Positions 33,201 through 40,461 are shown, counted from the stretch's first letter. The stretch is 64,000 nucleotides of DNA from Kitasatospora cineracea (GCF_003751605.1 NZ_RJVJ01000001.1:682001-746000); one strand, 5' to 3'. Notes: a model not told the origin generated them from the letters alone. Numbers and translations are program-made.

Positions 33201-33312
33201 GCGTCGGCGTCGGCTTCGGCGTCGGTGCTGCGGGCTCGGGGGCGCCGCCGCCGGCGGTGCGCGGGTCGGTTCCGGCGGGTGGTTCGACGGTGGCGGTCTG
33301 CGCGGGCTTCAT
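30235..33312 (-). CDS. C39-peptidase-containing ABC transporter with repetitive C-terminal tail
   Basis: A 1025-aa PCAT-type exporter. Residues about 50-190 are a C39 protease with catalytic Cys62 in PQMEEQDCGAACLAVV, His in VTGPHFAVFEG and Asp in VNDPSLG. It should cut the precursor after its double Gly. The membrane domain follows, then an ATPase with GGSGSGKST, WSGGERQRLEIA and LIVLDEAT, ending near RDLLRESAPAEP. After this come about 280 unusual residues: Ala/Gly/Thr/Pro/Arg-rich with five to six copies of a 20-residue repeat (AAGGTPAPAAGGTPAARPGR type), then a Lys/Pro/Ser-rich end. Such a tail is not part of the family. It overlaps HlyD and the next ABC gene by 4 bases. Confidence 0.87.
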   Translation of the reverse strand: MKPAQTATVEPPAGTDPRTAGGGAPEPAAPTPKPTPTPTSKRKKPRRHLRTPVVPQMEEQDCGAACLAVVLGAFGRRVTLNEASRACGVSRDGVSAAAVARAAGRYGLLARGRRVVRREDERLEGLDAVPVPSMVLVTGPHFAVFEGVKRGRVYVNDPSLGSYSATPAEFWESFAGIAVGFEPGPDFERGGRRFPLLRSLGARLRPYVWPMLVAVLVGMLMTVPGVASAFLLRTYLSAVVNGGASGWAVPLTLAGLTVTGLVLAGNWLRSAMVNRVLEAMAARSSAAFLWRMLRLPGAFFHRRQLGGLVTRVQLNDGLANLLSYRVAAAASSLAAAAVHLTALLWLAPKLAAIPLAVAALDALALRSADRRRGGMIHRLHAEGHKRDGVAFAGVSAIETVKAEGAEDALFRSWAGWQARAAHTGQRVAETVLVPLSLPGALNSAAAAAAVIAGTALLLAGSLSFGTLLAFLLLLNGFLLPVSQLVGTGAEFTVARAQNALLEDIETSEVDPYLAPVLDTPAEPVRLRGELELRDLEFGYDPNRPPALAGISLRIAPGEWVAVVGGSGSGKSTLARLAAGVLRPWKGEVLLDGRPRDDWHRGVVTGQVAYVEQQLRLFEGTVRENLTLWDPSADEDTLHRALADAEATELVRRRGGLDAPIDEDARNWSGGERQRLEIARALALDPALIVLDEATSALDAHTEAAVNAHLRRRGTSCLVLAHRLSTIQAADRVVVIREGRIVQQGPPAELAEQDGPYRDLLRESAPAEPTGPATNGTAAADAGREPAAAGASGASETAAPAAGTSCGPVAANVARSRGETAGVRPSGAAASGSVPEGTSPPENGHEAAATGPTTPAAGGTSTARPGRAAGGTPAPAAGGTPAARPGRAAGGTLAPAAGGTSTARPGRAAGGTLAPAVGGTPAARPGRAAGGTLAPAAGGTSTARPGRAAGGTPAPAAGGTPAARPARAAGASPGPGAAVETATAPKPAKAPKPSRAPKPSRAPKTTKTTQSTQSTQNRPARTEEQA
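30421..30755. repeat. 60-base tandem repeats inside the C39 transporter gene
   Basis: About 5.5 head-to-tail copies of a 60-base unit. Two variants alternate (one starting GGGACGGGCAGCGGGAGTTC, the other GGGACGGGCGGTGGAGGTTC), giving a 120-base higher-order period. The unit is a multiple of three, so the frame stays open and encodes a 20-residue repeat. Confidence 0.85.
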
Positions 33313-34142
33313 CGTTTGGCCTCCTGTCCGAGCACCGCCTGGTACGGGTGCCGGCTGCCGAGGTCGACCCGGACGTCCAGCGCCAGCGGCCCGTTCAGCG
33401 CGACGCCCTGCGGGAGCCGGGCGTACGCCACCCAGACGGGGGCCGGGCCGGCGGGCAGGCCGGGGACGGCGACCGGCAGGGTGCCGTCGAGCGAGTCGGC
33501 GCGGACGGGCAGCGGCTCGACCCGGTCGACGACGGCGCGGACCGCGCCCCCGCCGGGGGCCGGGACGAGCACGGGCAGGCCGGGGGTGAGTTTCGCGGCG
33601 TCCTTCGGGTTGTCCAGCAGCAGCCGGACGGTGGGCGGCGCGGCGGCCGCGTCCAGCGTCAACACGGGTGCGCCGGGCGCGAGTTGGTCACCGGGAGCGG
33701 CCAGCAGGGCGCTGACGGTGCCGGCCGCGGGGGCGGTCAGCCCGGCGTCGCCGACCAGGGCGAGCACCTGGCCGGCGGCCACCCGCTCGCCCGGCCGGAC
33801 CTTGAACTCGACCAGGCTGCCCGCGCGTTCGGCGGCCACCCGGACGGGCGCGTCCCCGTGCGCGGCGACCGCGTGCACGGTCAGGGTGTGCGGCAGGCGC
33901 CCCCACACCGTCCAGCTCGCGCCCGCGCCGACGGCCAGCACCAGCGCGGCACCGGCCAGCCACAGCCGGGCCCCGACCAGCCGCACCGGCTGGTCGAGCC
34001 CGGGTTCGAGCACGGCGGCGGCGCGGGCGGCGGCGACCGCGGCCGTCTGCGAGCGCGCCTGCGACGCCGCTGCCGGGGCGGCTGCCGGAGCGGTTTCCGG
34101 CTCGGCTTTCGGCTCGGCTGCCGGCTCCGTCACGGTGCTCAT
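33309..34142 (-). CDS. HlyD-type secretion protein (NHLM-system-like)
   Basis: A 277-aa membrane-fusion-type protein. A short Ala/Glu/Pro-rich N-terminus is followed by one membrane helix (about 62-80, LWLAGAALVLAVGAGASW) and a biotinyl-lipoyl-like beta domain (RAGSLVEFKVRPGERVAAGQ, ALVGDAGLTAPAAGTVSALL). The coiled-coil hairpin of classical HlyD proteins is reduced. It would connect the two ABC transporters across the envelope. ATGA overlaps link it to the P450 gene upstream and the C39 transporter downstream, so expression is tightly coupled. Confidence 0.8.
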   Translation of the reverse strand: MSTVTEPAAEPKAEPETAPAAAPAAASQARSQTAAVAAARAAAVLEPGLDQPVRLVGARLWLAGAALVLAVGAGASWTVWGRLPHTLTVHAVAAHGDAPVRVAAERAGSLVEFKVRPGERVAAGQVLALVGDAGLTAPAAGTVSALLAAPGDQLAPGAPVLTLDAAAAPPTVRLLLDNPKDAAKLTPGLPVLVPAPGGGAVRAVVDRVEPLPVRADSLDGTLPVAVPGLPAGPAPVWVAYARLPQGVALNGPLALDVRVDLGSRHPYQAVLGQEAKR

Positions 34143-35377
34143 GCCGCCACCTCCATCAGTTCGGTGCGCGGCGGGCAGGCCACCGGCAGTTCGCGCACCC
34201 CACCGAAGGCGAACTGTTCGTTCCGGCGGGCGGTGGCGTCGGTCAGCGTGGTGCTCAACTCCCGTACGGCGTCGGCCTCGGCGAGGCCGCGCAGGACGGC
34301 GGAGCCGGCGATCAGGGAGAGCGGGGCGCCCAGGCAGTGGTGCGGGCCGTGGCCGAAGGCGAGGTGTCCGCGTTCGGGGCGGTCGGGGTCGAAGCGGTCG
34401 GGGTCGGCGAAGCGGCGCGGGTCCCGGTTGGCGGCGGCGTACAGCAGCATGGCGACGCTGCCGGCCGGGACGACGGTGTCGCCGAGCGCGACCTCGCGGG
34501 TCAGGGCGCGGGCGCTGGCGCGGACGGGGCTGCCGAGTCGCTGGGCCTCGTCGAACACGGCGGCGGCCAGCGCGGGTTCGGTGCGCACCCGGGCGGCCAG
34601 GCCGGGGGTGCGGATCAACTCCCAGGCGGCGACGGCCAGTCCGGAGGTGAGCGTCTCCAGCCCGTTGGCCAGCAGCATCACCACGAAGGCGAGCAGCTCC
34701 TCGGTGTCGAGCCGGCCCTCGCCGCGTGCGGCGGTCAGCCGGCTGATCAGGTCGTCACCGGGAGCGGCGGCCCGGGCGGCGCACAACTTCTCGACGTAGG
34801 CGTGGAATTCGGCGAACTCGGCGTCGATCTCGGCAGCCTCGGGGCCGTCGCCGAAGGGGTCGAGCATCGCGCGGGCGACCAGGCTCGCCCAGCCGGTGAT
34901 CCGGTCCTGCTCGGAGTCGGGGACGTCGAGGATGGCGCAGGAGACGGCGACCGGCAGCGGGACGGCCAGGTCGGCGACGAGTTCGAAGGAGCCGGCGGCG
35001 ATCAGCGGGGCGAGCAGCCGGGCGGCGGTGCCCTCGATCCGCTCGCGCATCTGCTCCAGCCTGCGGTGGCTGAACGCGGCGGTGGCCAGCCGCTTGAGCC
35101 GGGTGTGGTCGGCGCCGTCGCGCATCGGCAGCATCCGGTTGACCACCCGCAGCAGCGCGGTGTTGCCCGCCCGGGGCAGGCCGACGGTGGTCGGGTCGAC
35201 GTTGGTGCCGGGGTTCATCAGGACGGTGAGGATCTCCTGGTGGCCGGAGACCACGCACAGCGGGCCGAGGTCCAGCACGGGCGCCTCGGTCAGCAGCCGG
35301 CGGTAGAGCGCGGGTGGGTCCTGCTGAGCGGCGGGCTGCTGGATGAACCGCGTCAGCTCGTGCCGGAGGCTGTCCAT
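34139..35377 (-). CDS. Cytochrome P450
   Basis: A 412-aa soluble bacterial P450. The heme-binding loop LAFGHGPHHCLGAPLS contains the Cys ligand. The ExxR pair is in DEAQRL. The I-helix reads LLANGLETLTSG, with Asn and Leu replacing usual residues of the A/G-G-x-E/D-T-T motif, which could change oxygen activation. ATG 35377 has AAGGAG 8 bases upstream. It is the first enzyme gene after the precursor, separated by a hairpin at 35489-35528. It is predicted to hydroxylate or cross-link the RiPP; the reaction is unknown. Confidence 0.9.
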   Translation of the reverse strand: MDSLRHELTRFIQQPAAQQDPPALYRRLLTEAPVLDLGPLCVVSGHQEILTVLMNPGTNVDPTTVGLPRAGNTALLRVVNRMLPMRDGADHTRLKRLATAAFSHRRLEQMRERIEGTAARLLAPLIAAGSFELVADLAVPLPVAVSCAILDVPDSEQDRITGWASLVARAMLDPFGDGPEAAEIDAEFAEFHAYVEKLCAARAAAPGDDLISRLTAARGEGRLDTEELLAFVVMLLANGLETLTSGLAVAAWELIRTPGLAARVRTEPALAAAVFDEAQRLGSPVRASARALTREVALGDTVVPAGSVAMLLYAAANRDPRRFADPDRFDPDRPERGHLAFGHGPHHCLGAPLSLIAGSAVLRGLAEADAVRELSTTLTDATARRNEQFAFGGVRELPVACPPRTELMEVAA

Positions 35378-35488
35378 GCCCGGCTCTCCTTCAGTCTGGC
35401 GGTGGGGCTGGGTCGTTGGTGCCGGTGTCCTTACGGCCGGGCCGTCGGGGCCGGGCCGTCGGGGCCGGGCCGCTGCGGCCGGAGCGGG

Positions 35489-35528
35489 GTGCGGGGGTGG
35501 GCCGCCGGAGAGCGGACCACCCCCGCAC
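35489..35528 (-). terminator. Attenuator-like hairpin after the precursor gene
   Basis: Perfect 12-bp stem (GTGCGGGGGTGG and CCACCCCCGCAC) with a 16-base loop, 10 bases after the precursor stop and before the P450 gene. It would let the precursor transcript outnumber the enzyme transcripts. Confidence 0.65.
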
Positions 35529-35538
35529 AGGTCCCGAA

Positions 35539-35703
35539 TTACTCGGCCGCGACCTCGGCGACGGAGTTCGACACCGAGCTGAAGCTCGACACCGGGCAGG
35601 CGGCGGAGAGCAGGGAGGAGACGGAGACGCCGCCGTTGACGGTGTCCAGCTCCTCGACCTCGATGTCGAACTGCTCGTCCTTGTTGATCTCGTTCTGCGC
35701 CAT
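35539..35703 (-). CDS. RiPP precursor peptide, double-Gly leader and Ser-rich core
   Basis: 54 aa. The leader (residues 1-25) is acidic and ends VEELDTVNGG, the class II/double-Gly type cut by C39 peptidases. The 29-residue core starts VSVSSLLSAACPVSS and ends VSNSVAEVAAE. It holds ten Ser, one Cys and no Thr. With one Cys it can form at most one thiazole or one lanthionine, while the Ser residues could become dehydroalanine or oxazole. ATG 35703 has GAGGGAG 7 bases upstream, and the frame upstream is Arg-rich and non-leader-like. It heads the operon of modifying and export genes. Confidence 0.85.
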   Translation of the reverse strand: MAQNEINKDEQFDIEVEELDTVNGGVSVSSLLSAACPVSSFSSVSNSVAEVAAE

Positions 35704-35885
35704 GGGAATCTCCCTCGGTTTCGCGGCGCCGGCCCGCTTCTCGGACCGGCCGCCTCGGTTTACCCTTTTTCTCGCCGCCCGCTTTCCCGGTTTCGCTTTT
35801 CTCCGGTTCCGCTCTCGGCGATGTCTCAACTATGACCGAGTTCCGAAAGTCCGTGCAGTAGGAGATGTCAGATTCCGCGGGGCGT

Positions 35886-35911
35886 AAATGTCACCACCCG
35901 AGATGACATTT
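35886..35911. promoter_or_regulatory. Palindromic operator candidate in the divergent RiPP promoter region
   Basis: AAATGTCA (35886-35893), ten bases, TGACATTT (35904-35911): a perfect 8-bp inverted repeat. Another TGTCA is at 35866-35870. It lies in the AT-richer part of the 276-base interval between the precursor (minus) and the ABC ATPase gene (plus), so it could control both. Confidence 0.55.
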
Positions 35912-35979
35912 TGCACATGTTCTGACCTGCGACGATGCGCTACTTGCCGTTCCCCGGCCGCACCCGTCACGCTGCATGC

Positions 35980-36954
35980 ATGACACCTCTTTCCGAGAAT
36001 TCCCCGGCCGTGGAGGTAGTGGATCTGCGGCGCAGTTACGGCGATTACGAGGCGGTGCGCGGCATCTCCTTCTCGATCGCCCGCGGCGAACTCTTCGCCC
36101 TGCTCGGCACCAACGGTGCGGGCAAGACCACCACCCTGGAGGTGCTGGAGGGCTACCACCCGCCGACCTCCGGCCGGGTCCGGGTGCTCGGCCTGGACCC
36201 GTTCACTGCGGGCCCGCAGGTGCGCCGGCGCACCGGGACGATGCTCCAGGAGGGCGGGTTCTTCAAGGAGTTGACGGTCAAGGAGACCGTCGACTGCTGG
36301 CGCGCCTTCACCAGCGGGGCCCGGCCGACCGCCGAGGTGCTGGCGAGGGTCGCGCTGGAGCCGAAGGCCGGCACCCGGGTCTCCCAGCTGTCCGGCGGCG
36401 AGCGCCGCCGCCTGGACCTGGCGCTGGCCGTGCTGAACGACCCGGAGCTGCTGTTCCTGGACGAGCCGACCACCGGCATGGACCCGGAGGCCCGGCGCTC
36501 CACCTGGCACCTGGTCGAGGAGCTGCGGGCGGCCGGCACCACGGTGGTGCTGACCACCCACTACCTGGAGGAGGCCCAGCAGTTGGCCGACCGGGTGGCC
36601 ATCATGGACCGCGGCACGATCGCCGCCGCGGGCACCGTCGCCGAGGTGCTGTCCGGCCGCGGCGACCTGATCAGCCTGCCGCTGCCGCCCGGCCGCGAAC
36701 TCGCCGCGCTGCCCGAACTGCTCGGCGCCGCACCGTCGTTGACCGGCGGCCGGGCGGTCTACCGGGTGCCCCGCTCGGCGCCCGCGCTGGCCGCGCTGCA
36801 CGCCTGGGCGGCGGACCGGGGCGTCGAACTGGACGGCCTGGAGGTGCGCACCGGCTCGCTGGAGGACGTCTTCCTCGACCTCGCCGCCGCCTCCCCCGCC
36901 GCTGTCTCCTCCACCGCTGTCTCCTCCCCCGTCCCCCTGGGAGCGTCCCGATGA
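35980..36954 (+). CDS. ABC transporter ATP-binding protein (exporter or immunity)
   Basis: A 324-aa DrrA/CcmA-type ATPase. Walker A is LLGTNGAGKTTT, signature QLSGGERRRLDLAL, Walker B LLFLDEPTTGMDP, and the switch His is in LTTHYLEEAQQL. A C-terminal extension of about 90 residues ends in a Ser/Ala/Val-rich tail. ATG 35980 was chosen at the family start (SPAVEVVDLRRSYG follows). No clear ribosome site is visible. It overlaps the permease gene by 4 bases. Divergent from the precursor, it may provide self-protection. Confidence 0.88.
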   Translation: MTPLSENSPAVEVVDLRRSYGDYEAVRGISFSIARGELFALLGTNGAGKTTTLEVLEGYHPPTSGRVRVLGLDPFTAGPQVRRRTGTMLQEGGFFKELTVKETVDCWRAFTSGARPTAEVLARVALEPKAGTRVSQLSGGERRRLDLALAVLNDPELLFLDEPTTGMDPEARRSTWHLVEELRAAGTTVVLTTHYLEEAQQLADRVAIMDRGTIAAAGTVAEVLSGRGDLISLPLPPGRELAALPELLGAAPSLTGGRAVYRVPRSAPALAALHAWAADRGVELDGLEVRTGSLEDVFLDLAAASPAAVSSTAVSSPVPLGASR

Positions 36955-37760
36955 GCTGGTTCACGTACGCCAAGGGCCAGTTCGCGCTGGACTGGAAGGT
37001 GTTCTGGCGCAACCGGCGCTCCACCTTCATCGGGTTCCTGCTGCCGGTGCTGCTCAACCTGGTGATCGCGGCGCCGCTGCGCGACAAGGAGATCGGCGGG
37101 GTGAACGCCGCCGGGTACGTGGCGGTCGGGCTGCTCGGGCTGGCCCTGGTGACCTCGTTCGTCAACCTGCTGGGCAGCGTGGTGTCGCGCCGCGAGGAAC
37201 TGGTGCTCAAGCGGCTGCGCGGCACCGAGTGCCCGCCGAGCGCGATCTTCGCCGGGCAACTGGGCGCGGGCGGCGTGGTGGTGCTGATCCAGGCACTGGT
37301 GCTGGGCGGCGTCGCGGTGGTCTGGTTCGGGGCGCCGCTGCCGGCCGACCCGGTGCTGCTGCTGCTCACCCTGCTCGGCGGCTACCTGCTGTTCTCGGTG
37401 CTGGCGGTGGCCCTGTCGGGCGTGACGCCGTCCGCCGAGTCGGCGCCGCTGGTGGCCACGCCCGTCCTGGTGCTGTGCATGTTCGGCGCGGGCGTGTTCA
37501 CCCCCGTCGCCGGCCTGCCCGGCTGGCTGCAGGGACCGGCCGGGGCCCTGCCGCTCTCCCCCGTGATCCGGGGACTGCGCACCGCCTGGTTCGGCCGCGA
37601 GTTCGGCGCCGAGACCTGGGCCGGCGGCCCGCTCCGGGAACTCGACCTGCTGCGCGGCTGGACGGCGGCCGGGCCCTCGCTGCTGCTGCTCGCCGCCTGG
37701 CTGGCCGCCGCCGCGATGCTCTCCCGCCGCCTGCTGCGCTGGGAGCCCCGCCGCGGCTGA
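36951..37760 (+). CDS. ABC-2 type permease
   Basis: A 269-aa integral membrane protein with six predicted helices. Family-like segments include NRRSTFIGFLLPVLLNLVI, SRREELVLKRLRGTECPPS (the cytoplasmic loop that contacts the ATPase) and PLSPVIRGLRTAWFG near the end. It starts within the stop of the ATPase gene (ATGA) and is followed by a strong hairpin. Together with the ATPase it forms a DrrAB-type exporter, likely for the RiPP product or for immunity (inference from the divergent arrangement). Confidence 0.87.
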   Translation: MSWFTYAKGQFALDWKVFWRNRRSTFIGFLLPVLLNLVIAAPLRDKEIGGVNAAGYVAVGLLGLALVTSFVNLLGSVVSRREELVLKRLRGTECPPSAIFAGQLGAGGVVVLIQALVLGGVAVVWFGAPLPADPVLLLLTLLGGYLLFSVLAVALSGVTPSAESAPLVATPVLVLCMFGAGVFTPVAGLPGWLQGPAGALPLSPVIRGLRTAWFGREFGAETWAGGPLRELDLLRGWTAAGPSLLLLAAWLAAAAMLSRRLLRWEPRRG

Positions 37761-37787
37761 CCCCTGCCGTCCGCCCCCTCACCTCCG

Positions 37788-37848
37788 ACCGGCCCGCCAC
37801 GGCCGAAAGTGCCCTCCACCAGGGGACTTCCGGCCGTGGCGGGCCGGT
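37788..37848 (+). terminator. Long hairpin terminator
   Basis: A perfect 18-bp stem (37788-37805 and 37831-37848) with a 25-base loop after the ABC permease gene. It marks the likely right end of the RiPP locus. Confidence 0.75.
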
Positions 37849-37936
37849 GGCGCACCATCGGAGTCTGGACTGTGCGGGCCGTCTCCTGTCGTCGGCGGGT
37901 GCCCGTGCCCGTGCCACAGCCCCCCGGAGGTCCGCG

Positions 37937-38434
37937 ATGCCCCGCAGCCGTCCACAGCTCAGCCTGCTGACGCTCGACAGCACCCCGGAGTCGGTCTCCG
38001 GCGCCCGCCGCCACACCGACCAGGTCCTGCACTGCTGGCACGCCCGGGTCGAACTCTCCGACGCCGCACGGCTGGTGGTCTCCGAACTCGCCACCAACGC
38101 GGTCCGGGCCCGCGGCGGCCCGCACGGCTTCACCCTCTCCCTGGTCCTCGACCGCGACCACCTCCTCGTCCAGGTCGGCGACCGGGACCCGCAGCCGCCC
38201 CGCCCCCGCGAAGCCGGCCCCGACGCCACCGGCGGCCGCGGCCTCCACCTGATCGACACCCTCTCCTCCCGCTGGGGCTACTACCGCACCGCCCCCGACG
38301 GCAAGGTCGTCTGGGCCGAACTCCCCGCCGACGCCGCCACCGAACCCGCCGCCCCTCCGCACCACGTCCTGGTCGACGTCAACCAGCCCCGCGTCCCCAC
38401 CTCCCCGCCCCCGCCCGTCAACCGCTGCCGCTGA
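37937..38434 (+). CDS. RsbW-like ATP-binding protein (anti-sigma/serine kinase type)
   Basis: A 165-aa protein of the HATPase_c_2 family common in streptomycetes. The N-box is LVVSELATNAVRA, the G1 region VGDRDPQPPRP, the G2 region GGRGLHLIDTLSSRWGY, and VVWAEL is the last strand. The C-terminal 30 residues are Pro-rich. CGGAGG lies 6 bases before ATG 37937. Such proteins often sit next to XRE/DUF397 pairs, as here (39376-40408). A role as an anti-sigma kinase is family knowledge; the partner is unknown. Confidence 0.85.
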   Translation: MPRSRPQLSLLTLDSTPESVSGARRHTDQVLHCWHARVELSDAARLVVSELATNAVRARGGPHGFTLSLVLDRDHLLVQVGDRDPQPPRPREAGPDATGGRGLHLIDTLSSRWGYYRTAPDGKVVWAELPADAATEPAAPPHHVLVDVNQPRVPTSPPPPVNRCR

Positions 38435-38468
38435 CGGCCGCTGCCCACCGGCGCGGCCGGCCGGCCCG

Positions 38469-38708
38469 TCAGGGAAGGGTCCGGTAGACGGCCCACAGCT
38501 GCTCCTGGCCGGACCTCCGGCGGTGTCCGAAGCGGTCGGCGGCCTGCAGGACCGAGAGCACTTCGAGGTGGTTGGTCTCCCGCCGGTGGGGCGGCAGTTC
38601 GAGGAAGATCCGGATGCCCTCGCCCTCCTCCGCCACCCTGACCTCCACGTCGAGCAGCTCCACCAGCCGGGAGGCCGCCTCCCAGGCCCGGACGGCAGGC
38701 TCCGTCAC
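38469..38708 (-). CDS. Small hypothetical protein, similar to N-part of 8382-8903 product
   Basis: 79 aa, beginning at GTG 38708 (VTEPAVRAWEAASRLVELLD) in a GTGA overlap with the preceding gene. It has a helix, four beta strands and a C-terminal QAADRFGHRR...LWAVYRTL. The shared RAW, DRxGHR and WxxxR positions relate it to the 8382-8903 product; this copy ends normally. It is the last gene of a three-gene minus-strand operon divergent from the XRE regulator at 39376. Function unknown. Confidence 0.68.
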   Translation of the reverse strand: MTEPAVRAWEAASRLVELLDVEVRVAEEGEGIRIFLELPPHRRETNHLEVLSVLQAADRFGHRRRSGQEQLWAVYRTLP

Positions 38709-38890
38709 GACTCCTCCGCCGCCCGCTCCGGCGGAACGAGTTCGCCCAGCGTGGTGACGCCCTCCCGCCCGTCCCGCAGACTCCGGACGAACACCCCGCA
38801 GGCGTGCACCGCCATCACCCCCACGTCCTCGCCCGAACGCCGGTCGTGGGCCGGCCGCCCCTCCCGGGGCTCCCACCGCTCGCCGCTCAC
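38705..38890 (-). CDS. Small hypothetical protein
   Basis: 61 aa from GTG 38890 (VSGERWEPREGRPAHDRRSG), central VMAVHACGVFVRSLRDGREG and an acidic end. It overlaps its upstream and downstream neighbours by 4 bases each (GTGA at both ends), so it is made in a strictly coupled operon. No family recognised. Confidence 0.65.
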   Translation of the reverse strand: MSGERWEPREGRPAHDRRSGEDVGVMAVHACGVFVRSLRDGREGVTTLGELVPPERAAEES

Positions 38891-39261
38891 GCGGTCAGCC
38901 CCTTCGCCACCACGTACACCCCGTCGCCCGGCGACACCGGCCGCACCCCGCAGTCGGCGAACACCCGGGCCAGCACCCGCCGCGACCGCCCGTCGACCAA
39001 CCGCCCGGTCAACCGGGCGTACTCCGTGAGCACCTCGGCCAGCACCCGGGCCGTGGCCGCGCTGCACCCCCCGAGCGAGACATGGGCCCCCGCGGCCGGC
39101 CCGCTCCCCCTCGTCACCGGCACCGCCCCCGGCTCGGACGGCAGCCCCGCGAGCCGCCACGCCGTCTCCACGGCCTCCGCCGCCTCCTCCGCCTCCACGC
39201 GGTGGGCACGCCACTGCGCCGTCCCCTGTTCCAGTTCCGCCGTCTCCGCCGTCTCCGCCAT
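38887..39261 (-). CDS. Small hypothetical protein, first gene of coupled operon
   Basis: 124 aa from ATG 39261 (MAETAETAELEQGTAQWRAH), GGAG 6 bases upstream. Glu-rich helical N-terminus, then VSLGGCSAATARVLAEVLTE, and an end that reads VRPVSPGDGVYVVAKGLTA. It is divergent from the XRE regulator with a 114-base gap, suggesting shared control. No function recognised. The operon occupies the same position as 8382-9475 does at the other XRE/DUF397 locus. Confidence 0.68.
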   Translation of the reverse strand: MAETAETAELEQGTAQWRAHRVEAEEAAEAVETAWRLAGLPSEPGAVPVTRGSGPAAGAHVSLGGCSAATARVLAEVLTEYARLTGRLVDGRSRRVLARVFADCGVRPVSPGDGVYVVAKGLTA

Positions 39262-39375
39262 CGTTGCTCCGTACTGTCGACTGCCCGGTTTCCCTCCATC
39301 AGCGTCGGCATCCGTCGCTACCCTGAACAGGGGCCACATCCCAGCAAGGGCACTGCCGGAACGGGGAAATGACGG

Positions 39376-40206
39376 ATGGTCAGCGGAAAGAACCTCGACC
39401 CTGCCTCCTCCCCCAGCGCCTTCTACGGGGCGGAGGTCCGCAGGCTCCGCGAGGAGAAGGGGTTGTCCCAGAGCGGGCTGGGCGAGCTGGTCTTCTGCTC
39501 GGGCGCGTACATCGGGCAGATCGAGGTCGCGGTCCGGAAACCGCAGGCGGACCTCTCGGCGCGACTCGACGCGGTCCTGGAGACCGGCGGGCACTTCACT
39601 CGCCTCTACTTCATGGTGGCCCGCACCCGGCACGCCGCCCACTTCGCTCGGGCGGCCGAGCTGGAGGCCCAGGCCGAGACGATCTCCCACTACGCACCGA
39701 CACTGGTGACAGGACTGCTCCAGACAGCCGACTACGCACGCGCTGTCGTCCGCGCGGCCAAGCCGTTCGCACCGACCGAAGCAGTGGACGAAGCAGTGGC
39801 GGCCAGGCTCGAACGGGCCCGTGTCCTGGCGAAGTCAGCAGCCCCTCTGCTGTGGGTGATCCTCCACGAAACGGTGGTCCGGATGCCCGTCGGAGGCAGG
39901 CGCGTGATGGCCGATCAGCTGCGCCACCTCACGGCGCTGGCGGGGGCGGGCAAACTCCTGCTCCAGGTGCTCCCGTTCAGCGCTGGAGCACACGCCATGG
40001 CAACAGGGTCGCTCTTCCTGATGACCTTCGCGGAGGCCCCTCCCGTGGCGTACGTCGAAGGCCCGTACTCGGGCCAGTTGCTCGACGATCCGGCCATAGT
40101 CGCCCGTTGCCAGGGGTCATACGATCTAGCCAGGGCCGTCGCGCTGTCGCCGGCGGCGTCCCTGGCCCTGATCGAGTCGGCGGCGGAGGAATACGCACAT
40201 GAGTAA
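39376..40206 (+). CDS. XRE-family regulator with DUF5753 (Scr1-type), second locus
   Basis: A 276-aa protein, the same length as its counterpart at 9671. The HTH is at about 18-70 (EVRRLREEKGLSQSGLGEL, then GAYIGQIEVAVRKPQ). The DUF5753 region includes APTLVTGLLQTADYARAV and a C-terminal VAYVEGPYSGQLLDDPAIV. It overlaps the DUF397 gene by 8 bases. It belongs to the Scr1/Scr2-like regulator pairs. ATG 39376 is taken as start; a second ATG at 39369 is in another frame. Confidence 0.87.
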   Translation: MVSGKNLDPASSPSAFYGAEVRRLREEKGLSQSGLGELVFCSGAYIGQIEVAVRKPQADLSARLDAVLETGGHFTRLYFMVARTRHAAHFARAAELEAQAETISHYAPTLVTGLLQTADYARAVVRAAKPFAPTEAVDEAVAARLERARVLAKSAAPLLWVILHETVVRMPVGGRRVMADQLRHLTALAGAGKLLLQVLPFSAGAHAMATGSLFLMTFAEAPPVAYVEGPYSGQLLDDPAIVARCQGSYDLARAVALSPAASLALIESAAEEYAHE

Positions 40207-40408
40207 CGCTCTCGACCTCAGCACCTCCACCTGGCGCAAGTCCTCCTACAGCGGCGGCGACGGCGGCGAGTGCATCGAGGTGGACGACGCCAACCCCGGC
40301 ACCGTCCGCGACTCCAAGGACCCCGAAGGCCCCCGCCTCACCTTCACCGCCCGCACCTGGCAGACCTTCGTCGCCAGCGTCAAGGCAGGTCACTACCCCA
40401 CCGCATGA
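40199..40408 (+). CDS. DUF397 protein, second locus
   Basis: 69 aa covering the complete family: STWRKSSYSGGDGGECIEV, TVRDSKDPEGPRLTFT, then WQTFVASVKAGHY. Starts inside the end of the XRE gene. A hairpin follows at 40427-40461. A fragment resembling its C-terminus remains at 40982-41041. Confidence 0.9.
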   Translation: MSNALDLSTSTWRKSSYSGGDGGECIEVDDANPGTVRDSKDPEGPRLTFTARTWQTFVASVKAGHYPTA

Positions 40409-40426
40409 TGGCCCATCAGTCCCAGC

Positions 40427-40461
40427 AAGGCCCCGGCTGGGTCCGCTCCCGCCGGGGCCTT
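40427..40461 (+). terminator. Hairpin terminator
   Basis: AAGGCCCCGG pairs with CCGGGGCCTT across 15 bases, ending the XRE/DUF397 operon. Confidence 0.75.
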
